The position numbers and the translations under genes are program-made. Shown here in pieces: positions 1 to 5,522 of a stretch of DNA of 5,736 nt; positions within the stretch are counted from its first letter, which is position 1, and every line of letters starts with the position of its first letter. The stretch comes from Spirochaetaceae bacterium (GTDB lineage: Bacteria; Spirochaetota; Spirochaetia; JABEVK01): positions 1-5,736 of the forward strand of contig JAHFSN010000162.1 of assembly GCA_023265735.1 (NCBI GenBank), in the 5' to 3' direction. The notes under the pieces were generated by a model. The model was not told the origin of the DNA, ran no database searches, and worked only from the letters and a program-made list of their open reading frames with translations.

Positions 1-34
1 CGTAGGACGGGGCGCGAGATCCCGCTTTCACCCT

Positions 35-54
35 CGGCTGGCCTTCGGCCACCG
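35..54. repeat. Inverted repeat with TTC loop and one bulge
   Basis: TGGCC at 39-43 pairs with GGCCA at 47-51 around the loop TTC. CGG at 35-37 can pair with CCG at 52-54 if C38 is bulged, giving eight pairs. It sits 27 bases from the larger hairpin at 82-108, so the two probably belong to the same structured element. No function can be read from it. Confidence 0.5.
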
Positions 55-81
55 GCGTGCCGTAGCTCGCCTGCCGAACGT

Positions 82-108
82 TGCAGACCATCCACCGGAT
101 GGTCTGCA
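82..108. repeat. Perfect 12-bp inverted repeat (stem-loop)
   Basis: TGCAGACCATCC at 82-93 is exactly complementary to GGATGGTCTGCA at 97-108, with a 3-base loop at 94-96. As RNA from either strand it would form a very stable hairpin. It lies about 60 bases past the stop of the minus-strand gene ending at 167, so it could protect the 3' end of that mRNA or slow the polymerase. No U-tract follows it on either side. Confidence 0.85.
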
Positions 109-166
109 CGCCGAGGAACGGAGACCGCCGTGAGGCGCAGCCAAAAGGGCGAGATCCAAGCCTAGG

Positions 167-742
167 TTATTGGCGGGCTTCGCCCCAAAGCAGCGGAAAC
201 AAACTAATGAACGCCACCCCGGCTGTACTGAACATCGCGATTTGAACGCCGTTGTTGAAGGAATCGCGTGACTTGTAGTCCGAGTAGAACCCGTTCTGAA
301 GCAGGGCCGAGTCCCGGTCGGCGATAGACGCCAACACGAGGGTGGCCACCGTGGAAAGGGTGAAGCAGACCAGACCCGCGTTCCGGACACCTCGCCAGTA
401 CCCTTCGTTCTTCGTGAAGGTCTCACGGTCGACCCACGTCTGGGTGTCGGCCGCCCAGTTCTTCTGGGCCGTTTGCTGCCACTCCTTGGTGCCAGCCACC
501 GTCGAGATGCCGGATCGCAGAAGGTCGAGTTCGGCCGCCTGGTCGGGGTCACTGGCCGCCAGCTGCTCGCGAAGGGCGTCGAGGGCCCCCAGCTCGTCAG
601 CGGTGAAGACATGCCCCTGGGAGAAGAGGGTTTCGGCCTGCTGGAGGGCCTGACGAGGCGTCAGATTTCCTTGGGGCGGGGCCGCTTGGGCCGCCAGGGG
701 AAGGGAGATGAGGAGGACCCAGAGAACCAGACTAAGGCGCAA
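167..742 (-). CDS. Small exported protein with two membrane helices, unknown function
   Basis: I do not recognise this 191-residue protein. It begins with a signal peptide (residues 1-20: arginine at 2, hydrophobic core, LAAQA near the cleavage site). A helical, Gln/Ala/Glu-rich region follows (about 28-110) that could pack as helices or a weak TPR-like stretch. Two hydrophobic helices lie at about 119-140 and 165-186, separated by a polar loop rich in Asp, Ser, Tyr and Asn. The TTG start is preferred because a perfect AGGAGG sits six bases before it. The gene overlaps the end of the PEGA/TPR gene by 11 bases, so the two are almost certainly co-transcribed and perhaps translationally coupled. 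The shared layout (signal peptide, helical or repeat part, two-helix hairpin) suggests the products act together in the envelope; that is inference. Confidence 0.8.
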   Translation of the reverse strand: MRLSLVLWVLLISLPLAAQAAPPQGNLTPRQALQQAETLFSQGHVFTADELGALDALREQLAASDPDQAAELDLLRSGISTVAGTKEWQQTAQKNWAADTQTWVDRETFTKNEGYWRGVRNAGLVCFTLSTVATLVLASIADRDSALLQNGFYSDYKSRDSFNNGVQIAMFSTAGVAFISLFPLLWGEARQ

Positions 743-1805
743 CGGGAACCTCCTGGGCGGAGAGTCTTGCCTTCTGGGCTTCGATGTCGGACTTGTCGAA
801 GAAGCCGTCGGTCAGGACCATGAGATTGAGATTCTCCAGGGCTGCCGTGGGGTCTCCCGAACCTTCGTAGAGGTTGGCTAGGGCTTGGCGTGCCCGGTCG
901 TAGTAGGCAGCTTGGGGGTAGGTCTCGGCCACCAGCCGGTACTCGGCCAGGGCCAGGTCTCGGCGCCCCGTGATCGAATGGATCCTCGCCAAGCGGAACC
1001 AGGCCCCGGGGACCAGCTGCGACGTCGGGTAATCCTTGATCACCCGGGAGAACAGCTCCTCGGCCTTGGCCAGTCCCCCGGTCTGCAGGGCCTCTTCTCC
1101 CGCGTCAAAGATCGGCTGTGGAACGTCGAGCTGGGAGGGCAGAGGACCGGTGGTGGCCGCGGTTTCCTTCTGGAAGCGGGTCTTGCGGCCCTGGAGCGAC
1201 GCGTACCACGCCAAATCGAGGAGGGAGGTGCTCCACAGGGCCACGGTCAGGGAGCTCGGATGGTCCGTCCAGTTGGATTGGATGTGGTAGGCATCGGACG
1301 CCGTCATGGCCACCGCTCCCGCCGCCAGGAAAGCCAGGCTCCACCCGGCCATGGTCAGCAGGGGCTCATCGGGAAAGACGGGCGTCAACCGGATGGCGCT
1401 CCCGTCCAGGGAAAGGGAGTAGGTTCCCTTGGGGTATCGAAACTGAAGGCCCTTGGTCGGCTGGCTTCCATGGGAATCGACGACCTCGGAATTGTCGGGA
1501 AAGGCGAGGACGACCGAGTCGGGCGGCAGGTCGACGTTCACCTCAGGAACGGTACCGGGAGCCACGACAAAGGTCTGCGTCACCTGGGCGAACTGGTCCT
1601 TCCACACCGACACCGTATGCTTGCCCGGGCCGAGACCCCGCAGAAGCACAGGGGTTTGTTCCGTGAGGAGCCGTCCGTCGAGCTGAATCCGGGCGCCCAA
1701 AGGGTTCGTGTCGATGAACACGGACGGTAATGCGGGGGTTTGGGCCGCCAGCGAACCGAGAGATACGAGAAGAAAGAGGAGCGAAACGCCAAGACCTCGA
1801 TTCAT
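732..1805 (-). CDS. PEGA-domain and TPR envelope protein
   Basis: The 357-residue product starts with a signal peptide (1-22, ending LAAQ). A PEGA domain follows (about 28-93), recognised by the pattern of a strand with V-x-I-D-T-N-P-x-G-A, then I-x-L-D-G, then T-P and a G-x-H-x-V-x-V strand. A second beta-rich segment (95-145) leads to two hydrophobic helices (about 150-169 and 185-204). The C-terminal third (about 230-332) reads as TPR-type helical repeats with A-x-x-L-F-x-x-V-I-x-x-Y-P and similar. Two helices would leave both PEGA and TPR parts on the same, outer side of the inner membrane. PEGA domains are linked to surface-layer and envelope structures, but no precise role is established. 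I chose ATG at 1805; a GTG at 1814 is in frame, but the predicted -10 box ends immediately before it. The gene overlaps the small exported protein gene downstream. Confidence 0.85.
   Translation of the reverse strand: MNRGLGVSLLFLLVSLGSLAAQTPALPSVFIDTNPLGARIQLDGRLLTEQTPVLLRGLGPGKHTVSVWKDQFAQVTQTFVVAPGTVPEVNVDLPPDSVVLAFPDNSEVVDSHGSQPTKGLQFRYPKGTYSLSLDGSAIRLTPVFPDEPLLTMAGWSLAFLAAGAVAMTASDAYHIQSNWTDHPSSLTVALWSTSLLDLAWYASLQGRKTRFQKETAATTGPLPSQLDVPQPIFDAGEEALQTGGLAKAEELFSRVIKDYPTSQLVPGAWFRLARIHSITGRRDLALAEYRLVAETYPQAAYYDRARQALANLYEGSGDPTAALENLNLMVLTDGFFDKSDIEAQKARLSAQEVPVAP
749..754 (-). promoter_or_regulatory. Strong ribosome binding site fixing a TTG start
   Basis: The minus strand reads AGGAGGT just upstream of TTG at 742, with six bases between AGGAGG and the start codon. 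It lies inside the last codons of the PEGA/TPR gene. This decides the TTG start of the small exported protein and shows that the 11-base gene overlap is real. Confidence 0.75.
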
Positions 1806-1814
1806 CGTGCGCAC

Positions 1815-1844
1815 ATTCTACCCCATCACCACAATTCCTGTCAG
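1815..1844 (-). promoter_or_regulatory. Sigma-70-like promoter for the PEGA/TPR gene
   Basis: On the minus strand CTGACA (plus positions 1839-1844) and TAGAAT (1815-1820) are separated by 18 bases. Each hexamer matches the consensus at five of six positions. Transcription would begin near position 1808, about three bases before ATG 1805, giving a leaderless or nearly leaderless mRNA. The promoter fills almost all of the 48 bases between the rlmE stop and that ATG. Confidence 0.55.
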
Positions 1845-1846
1845 GA
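1836..1846. promoter_or_regulatory. Palindrome over the -35 box, possible operator
   Basis: TCCTG at 1836-1840 and CAGGA at 1842-1846 are perfect inverted arms around one central base. The whole -35 hexamer lies within them. A dimeric regulator binding here would block the promoter. The arms are short, so chance is possible. Confidence 0.3.
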
Positions 1847-1853
1847 TGTCTTT

Positions 1854-2450
1854 CTAGCTTCGCCGCTTGCCGAGGCCGATGAGGTAAGTCTCGAAACTTT
1901 CCCGGCGGACGGCTTGGGGGCGGAGGGTCTTGACCTGGGTGAACTGCTCGCGCATCCGGTCGGTCAGAAGTTTCTCGTCACCGCCCTGGAAGATCTTCAT
2001 TACTAGGGTGCCCTGGTGGGTCAGAAGGTCGGTGGAGGCCAATTCCAGCACCCGGTCGCAGAGGCGGAACGAGCGGCCCGTGTCGACGACGCGGTTTCCC
2101 GTGGTCAGGGGTGCGGCGTCCGAGAGGACGATGTCGTAGGGGCCCTTGTCCCGAAGCGTGGCCTCGGTCTTGGGCTCGAAGATGTCGCCCTGGAAGAAGA
2201 AGGAGTTGGGAGGAAATTCCTTGAGGGTGACGGGATTCAGGTCCACGCCCACGACGAAGCCGCTCCCCTTGAGGAATTTGAGCACGTAGAGGCTCCAGCT
2301 TCCTGGGCTCGATCCCACGTCGAGGACCCGGGCCCCGCGCTTGAGAACGCCGAACTTCTGGTGGATCTCCTCGAGCTTGTAAACGGACCGCGCCGGGTAT
2401 CCCTCTTTCTGGGCCTTCAGGGCGTAAAAGTCGGGTTTTTCTCGGCCCAC
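1854..2450 (-). CDS. rlmE: RlmE/FtsJ 23S rRNA 2'-O-ribose methyltransferase
   Basis: This 198-residue protein belongs to the RrmJ/FtsJ family, which methylates the 2'-hydroxyl of a uridine in the 23S rRNA A-loop using S-adenosylmethionine, late in 50S assembly. The SAM site is visible as LDVGSSPGSW (43-52), and acidic VDLNP (69-73) follows. The catalytic K-D-K-E set is complete: K25 in ARSVYKL, D111 in LSDAAP, K152 in VMKIFQG, and E187 in ETYLIG. Length is close to the E. coli enzyme (209), with a shorter N-terminus. The start is GTG, supported by AAGGAG nine bases upstream. The gene is divergent from the prenyltransferase and lies upstream of the PEGA/TPR gene on the same strand, although that gene appears to have its own promoter. 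Confidence 0.95.
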   Translation of the reverse strand: MGREKPDFYALKAQKEGYPARSVYKLEEIHQKFGVLKRGARVLDVGSSPGSWSLYVLKFLKGSGFVVGVDLNPVTLKEFPPNSFFFQGDIFEPKTEATLRDKGPYDIVLSDAAPLTTGNRVVDTGRSFRLCDRVLELASTDLLTHQGTLVMKIFQGGDEKLLTDRMREQFTQVKTLRPQAVRRESFETYLIGLGKRRS

Positions 2451-2459
2451 CGTCGAATG

Positions 2460-2465
2460 CTCCTT
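2460..2465 (-). promoter_or_regulatory. Ribosome binding site for rlmE
   Basis: The minus strand reads AAGGAG here, nine bases before the GTG at 2450. It supports GTG as the rlmE start, since no ATG fits the conserved N-terminus. Confidence 0.7.
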
Positions 2466-2484
2466 GACCGTCAGGGGTGAAACA

Positions 2485-2497
2485 GGGGAAATTCCCC
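2485..2497. promoter_or_regulatory. GGGGAA-A-TTCCCC palindrome before the prenyltransferase start
   Basis: Six-base inverted arms flank one central A, ending three bases before ATG 2501. In DNA this is a plausible operator between divergent genes. In mRNA, GGGGA (2485-2489) can pair with TCCCC (2493-2497) around a 3-base loop. That would hide the only Shine-Dalgarno-like sequence (AGGGGA, 2484-2489) in front of the ATG. Confidence 0.4.
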
Positions 2498-2500
2498 ACC

Positions 2501-3559
2501 ATGACCGGCAGTGATTCTACCAAACGCCTCTCAAACATTGAAGGGGCGTTGGAACGGGTGTTTCCGTCTCGGACCGATCTGGGCTGGGCCCGGCGGGTGG
2601 CCGACCAGGAGCACCTCGCCCTGCGCACCGAGGATCTGGACCGGATCAACGCGCCGGCGTGGGACCTTCTCCGCAGGGGAGGGAAGCGCTGGCGGCCCCT
2701 CGTGCTGATCCTCAGCCACGAACTGCACGGTGGGACTCTCCCCAGCATCGTCGACCTTTCCACCCTGGTGGAGCTGCCCCACAACGGTAGCCTCATCGTC
2801 GACGATATCGAGGACAGCGCCGACCAGCGACGCGGCGGACCCGCCATCCACGTGGCCCACGGCATCGATATGGCCGTGAACACCGGCAATTTCCTCTACT
2901 TTGAACCCACCTTTCTGCTCGAACGCTCGGGTCTCGACGAAGCCACCCAGTTTCGGATGACGAAACTGTACCTGCGGGTCATGCGGCGGCTTCACTTCGG
3001 CCAGGGTCTCGACATCGTGTGGCACAACGACCACGACTACTTGCCTAGCCGAGACCAGTACCTGCAGATGTGCCGCTTCAAGACGGGGGCCCTCAGCCGC
3101 CTGTCGGCCGAGCTCGGGGCCGCCAGCGCGGGCGCCTCGGTCGCCCAGGTTGAGGCCATCGGCAGCGTCTGGGAAGACCTCGGGGTGGGCTTCCAGATCC
3201 TCGACGACGTGAAGAACCTGTCCGAAGGTAACGCGGGGAAACTCCGGGGTGACGACATCGTCGAGGGCAAGAAGAGCCTGCCCGTTCTCTGCCACGCCGA
3301 GCTGGCCCCCGACCAGGGGCGGACCCTCCTCGATCTCTTCCGCCAGGTGGCCGAGCTCAGACCCTCACCCGACGTCCGGCCCCTGATCGAGAAGGCCATC
3401 GGTTTGATGGAGTCGTCGGGGGGCCTTCTTCGGGCGTACGAGGTTGGCGAAGGTCTCCTGGCCGCAGCTCGAGGGCGGCTCGTGGAGGATTGGCCCCAGG
3501 GTCCCGCTCGCCAGAGCATGGAGGACCTCATCGAAGGTTTCTGGGAGGGTCTGCGATGA
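2501..3559 (+). CDS. Polyprenyl diphosphate synthase, GGPP-synthase-like (class III)
   Basis: The 352-residue product is a trans-isoprenyl diphosphate synthase, which adds isopentenyl diphosphate to an allylic diphosphate using Mg2+. Visible motifs in order are GGKRWRP (60-66), the first Asp-rich motif DDIED (101-105) followed by RR (110-111), GQGLDI (167-172), KTG (194-196), the second Asp-rich motif as LDDVKNL (234-240), and GKKSLP (256-261). Phrases such as HNGSLIVDDIED and FQILDDVKNL resemble animal and fungal GGPP synthases (HNASLLIDDIED, FQIRDDYxNL) more than bacterial IspA or IspB. Small residues G96 and S97 before the first motif, with no aromatic there, favour a product of C20 or longer. 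Chain length cannot be fixed from sequence. ATG 2501 was chosen because AGGGGA lies upstream, though 11 bases away; GTG 2477 is in frame but has no visible binding site. It ends in ATGA overlap with the rhomboid gene. Confidence 0.9.
   Translation: MTGSDSTKRLSNIEGALERVFPSRTDLGWARRVADQEHLALRTEDLDRINAPAWDLLRRGGKRWRPLVLILSHELHGGTLPSIVDLSTLVELPHNGSLIVDDIEDSADQRRGGPAIHVAHGIDMAVNTGNFLYFEPTFLLERSGLDEATQFRMTKLYLRVMRRLHFGQGLDIVWHNDHDYLPSRDQYLQMCRFKTGALSRLSAELGAASAGASVAQVEAIGSVWEDLGVGFQILDDVKNLSEGNAGKLRGDDIVEGKKSLPVLCHAELAPDQGRTLLDLFRQVAELRPSPDVRPLIEKAIGLMESSGGLLRAYEVGEGLLAAARGRLVEDWPQGPARQSMEDLIEGFWEGLR
2514..2519 (-). promoter_or_regulatory. Possible -10 box for rlmE inside the divergent gene
   Basis: The minus strand reads TAGAAT, the same hexamer as in the PEGA/TPR promoter. 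At a 17-base spacing the -35 is only TTCAAT (2537-2542), a weak match. Transcription would start near 2507, leaving a leader of about 57 bases with the AAGGAG site. The box lies within codons 5-7 of the prenyltransferase gene. Because the shared upstream gap is only 50 bases, an rlmE promoter has little other room. Confidence 0.3.
3544..3548 (+). promoter_or_regulatory. Ribosome binding site for the rhomboid gene
   Basis: GGAGG within GGGAGGG sits seven bases before ATG 3556, inside the last codons of the prenyltransferase gene. It selects this ATG over an upstream in-frame start near 3490, which would add 22 residues of non-membrane sequence with no family resemblance. Confidence 0.7.
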
Positions 3560-4323
3560 CCAAGATCACGCCTCTCTACCAGAAACCCTTTCCCCGGGCC
3601 ACATTTTTTGGCACCGTGGCCATCGTCGTGGTCAACCTGGCGGTCTTCCTCCTCACCGAGATCGACCGGGAGAGCCTGGGAGTGCTTTCGCTGAATGCGG
3701 TATCGGTGGTGGCCGAGGGGGCGTGGTGGCAGGTCTTCACCTACATGTACGTCCACGAAAGCGTCAATCATATCGCCTTCAACATGATTTTTTTGCTTCT
3801 GGCCGGCCTCAAGGTCGAGGAGACTCTGGGGAGCTGGGAGTTCTTGGCCTACTACCACGTCTGCGGTGCCCTCGCAGGTCTGCTTTCTCTCGGCGTCTAC
3901 TGGGGAACCGGTCAAACGTCGGCCTTCCTTTTGGGTTCGTCGGGGGCCGTGTTTGCGGTGATCTTCGCCTACGCGGTGTACCGGTTCGACGGCCGAACGC
4001 TGTTCGTCCCCCTGGCCATCTTCATCGTGTTTGACGGTATCCAATCGCTGGCGTCGCTGGTGATGGGCGGGTTCTCGTTCTCCTGGGAGGGGCTACTCTA
4101 CATCGGGCTCTTCGTCGGCGTGGTGGCCATGATCTTCAAGTCCGAATGGAACCGGAAGGCGGCCAATATCGTTCTGCTCTTCACGTCGTTCGACCTTCTC
4201 TCCCAGCTGTTCAACCCCTACGGCGGCGTGGCTCACCTGACCCACCTGGCCGGGTTCCTGTTTGCCTTCCTCTATCTGACCCTGCGGATGCGGTTGCCGG
4301 CGTGGAAGATGTTTTGGGCTTGA
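3556..4323 (+). CDS. Rhomboid-family intramembrane serine protease
   Basis: This 255-residue membrane protein carries the rhomboid signature. H72 and N76 (HIAFN) match the oxyanion-site pair, S129 in GSSGA is the catalytic serine, and H230 in HLTHLAG is the catalytic histidine, so the protease should be active. Rhomboids cut transmembrane substrates within the bilayer. In the first loop the usual Trp-Arg is Trp-Gln (W58-Q59). Likely helices are 16-34, 70-86, 96-115, 127-143, 149-169, 179-194, 203-219 and 228-243. The Ser-to-His distance of 101 residues is about twice that of E. coli GlpG (201 to 254), with roughly two additional helices between. An even number of added helices keeps both catalytic residues on the same side. 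The ATG overlaps the upstream stop as ATGA, with GGAGG seven bases before. The substrate is unknown. Confidence 0.9.
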   Translation: MTKITPLYQKPFPRATFFGTVAIVVVNLAVFLLTEIDRESLGVLSLNAVSVVAEGAWWQVFTYMYVHESVNHIAFNMIFLLLAGLKVEETLGSWEFLAYYHVCGALAGLLSLGVYWGTGQTSAFLLGSSGAVFAVIFAYAVYRFDGRTLFVPLAIFIVFDGIQSLASLVMGGFSFSWEGLLYIGLFVGVVAMIFKSEWNRKAANIVLLFTSFDLLSQLFNPYGGVAHLTHLAGFLFAFLYLTLRMRLPAWKMFWA

Positions 4324-5012
4324 GGCCCGTCTTCCGCGTTCTCGTCCTCTTCCTTGCAGCGGCTTCGCTGTCGGCCCAGGCCGAGTTTACCGACACCACC
4401 CTTCAGGGCGAACTGTGGATGCCCTTCCAGCCCATTGTCCCCGGGGAGTTGGAGAAGCAGGTTCCCGACGAGACCAAGCTGGCGGACCTCCTCAGCGAGG
4501 TGCAGACGGTGTTTTCCGGAATGGTCTACGGCTGGTCGTTCGTCTACCGGCCCGTGGACCCGTCCCGGAAGGTCCCCGAGTTCCTCGAAGTGAAGTCGCT
4601 GGGCCAAATTGTGGCCAGCCGGGGAGACCCGGCCACGGCCCGGGCCCTGGCGGTCTCGACCCGGCTTGACGAGGACCAGGGCGTGATGACGGTGCTGTTT
4701 CGCTACTACATGCCCGACTTCGAGGCGGCCCGCCGCCGGGCCTGGGCTTCGGCCGACCTCGACCAGGCTGCGGGGGTAGGAAAGACCAAGGCCGTCGACC
4801 GCCTCGAAAGCCGGGTGGGGGCCCTTCACCAATCCCTAAAGGAAGCCGTCCGGGCCCTGCTGAGGCCCCGGTACTACAACCGGCCCGAGGAGATCCGCGG
4901 CGAAGCCCTCCTCCGGGAAGTTCCGCGTTACTACCTGGAATCCGGGCAGTTTGTCTGCTCCGCGAAGTACCAGGTCCGCATCCTGGGCGTCAGAGAATAC
5001 CCCGCGTACTGA
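4320..5012 (+). CDS. Secreted protein of unknown function
   Basis: I do not recognise this 230-residue protein. Residues 1-21 are a clear signal peptide (arginines at 2 and 6, a Val/Leu/Phe/Ala core, SLSAQA before the likely cut). There is no lipobox cysteine and no later membrane helix. The mature part is mixed alpha/beta and highly charged, with an Arg- and Ala-rich middle (about 139-185), several Tyr-Tyr pairs, and a tail containing QVRILGVREYPAY. One cysteine lies near the C-terminus. The start is likely TTG 4320, whose TTGA overlaps the rhomboid stop; GGAAG at 4304-4308 lies 11 bases before it. TTG 4314 and GTG 4302 are in-frame alternatives that would add only two or six residues. The tight coupling makes it a candidate partner or substrate of the rhomboid pathway, but that is only context. 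Confidence 0.75.
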   Translation: MRPVFRVLVLFLAAASLSAQAEFTDTTLQGELWMPFQPIVPGELEKQVPDETKLADLLSEVQTVFSGMVYGWSFVYRPVDPSRKVPEFLEVKSLGQIVASRGDPATARALAVSTRLDEDQGVMTVLFRYYMPDFEAARRRAWASADLDQAAGVGKTKAVDRLESRVGALHQSLKEAVRALLRPRYYNRPEEIRGEALLREVPRYYLESGQFVCSAKYQVRILGVREYPAY

Positions 5013-5020
5013 AGGAGCCT

Positions 5021-5470
5021 CTACTGAGCGCGGGAAAGGAGCAACGCTAGGGGCGCCGCTACCACCAGGGCCAGCGCAATGCCCGCCACAATCTCGGGGA
5101 CCGTATGCCCGACCATCTCGTTGATCGTGAGCCTTTCGGCCTCGGGCAGGGCGCGGGACTGGATGCGGTTGAGGACGATGGCCTGCTTCTGGACGTTTCC
5201 CCTCAGTTTGTACGCGTCGAAGATCACGATGCCGCCGAACACCGCGGCCAGGGCAAAGAGATCGGTACCGAACCCCTCGAAGATGCCTATAGATGTGGCC
5301 AAGGCCGTGACGAAGGCGCTGTGGGCGCTGGGCATGCCGCCAAAGGTCGCCAAATGCCGCCAACTGAGCTTCTTCAGCCGAAAGGAAGCGGTGGCAAACT
5401 TCACGACCTGGCAGATGACCTGGACGGCCACCGCGATGGCCAGTGACCGAGGAAAGGTGTTCCAATTCAT
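5021..5470 (-). CDS. Divergent PAP2 / DUF212 (YuiD-like) membrane protein
   Basis: The 149-residue product matches the DUF212 family, related to acid phosphatase/vanadium haloperoxidase proteins and typified by Bacillus YuiD. Conserved pieces are GGMPSAHS (44-51), a DAYKLR segment (85-90), KQAIVLN (95-101), NEMVGHT (117-123), and E126 with G130. Three to five hydrophobic helices fit an inner-membrane protein. Its exact reaction is not established; the PAP2 relationship suggests handling of a lipid phosphate or diphosphate. Lying beside a polyprenyl diphosphate synthase makes a prenyl-lipid link tempting but unproven. Length is typical. The ATG is preceded by AGGA eight bases upstream (5479-5482). 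The gene follows the Hpt gene on the same strand after 52 bases. It is convergent with the secreted protein gene, with 8 bases between the stops. Confidence 0.88.
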   Translation of the reverse strand: MNWNTFPRSLAIAVAVQVICQVVKFATASFRLKKLSWRHLATFGGMPSAHSAFVTALATSIGIFEGFGTDLFALAAVFGGIVIFDAYKLRGNVQKQAIVLNRIQSRALPEAERLTINEMVGHTVPEIVAGIALALVVAAPLALLLSRAQ

Positions 5471-5522
5471 GGCAACAATCCTACCAGAACCTCCGGAACC
5501 CGGCCAGCAGAATGTCGGATGA

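Larger units (their letters stand above)
1..166. other. Gene-free, hairpin-rich intergenic region
   Basis: I see no credible gene on either strand here; the open frame that crosses it on the minus strand is a shadow of the neighbouring gene. The stretch lies just past the stop codon of the small exported protein. It holds a perfect 12-bp stem-loop (82-108), a second stem-loop of eight pairs with one bulged base (35-54), and a 9-base direct repeat GCGAGATCC at 14-22 and 149-157 that brackets both. There is no T-run after either hairpin on either strand, so a classical intrinsic terminator is not supported. Density of dyads in an otherwise compact region suggests a dispersed intergenic repeat or a structured RNA tail. 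This is inference from one copy. Confidence 0.6.

Noticed and set aside
82..108. Intrinsic terminator for the small exported protein gene
   Set aside because: The stem is strong enough, but the base after it on the minus strand begins ACGTTCGG, with no T-run; likewise on the plus strand.
70..170. Integron attC-like recombination site in the hairpin region
   Set aside because: GTT- and AAC-containing pieces exist, but no properly ordered complementary R' and R'' core sites (RYYYAAC and GTTRRRY) flank the hairpin, and no integrase is present.
28..612. Long minus-strand open frame of 194 codons
   Set aside because: It overlaps the 167-742 gene out of frame, is rich in Arg, Pro and Ser without domains, and has no binding site; the real frame has a signal peptide, membrane helices and AGGAGG.
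885..1730. Plus-strand open frame of 281 codons opposite the PEGA/TPR gene
   Set aside because: Gly/Arg-rich low-complexity translation typical of an antisense frame in GC-rich DNA; the opposite strand encodes a recognisable domain protein.
1978..2889. Minus-strand open frame across rlmE and the prenyltransferase start
   Set aside because: Shadow of two well-supported genes; no domain and Arg/Pro-rich composition.
2531..4044. Two long minus-strand open frames opposite the prenyltransferase and rhomboid genes
   Set aside because: Both catalytic motif sets read on the plus strand; the antisense translations are His-, Gly- and Arg-rich with no family resemblance.
5010..5023. Bidirectional terminator between the convergent genes
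   Set aside because: Only 8 bases separate the two stop codons and no stem longer than three pairs is visible there.
5471..5522. Terminator between the Hpt gene and the DUF212 gene
   Set aside because: CCGGGTTCCGG gives only a 4-bp stem with no T-run on the minus strand.
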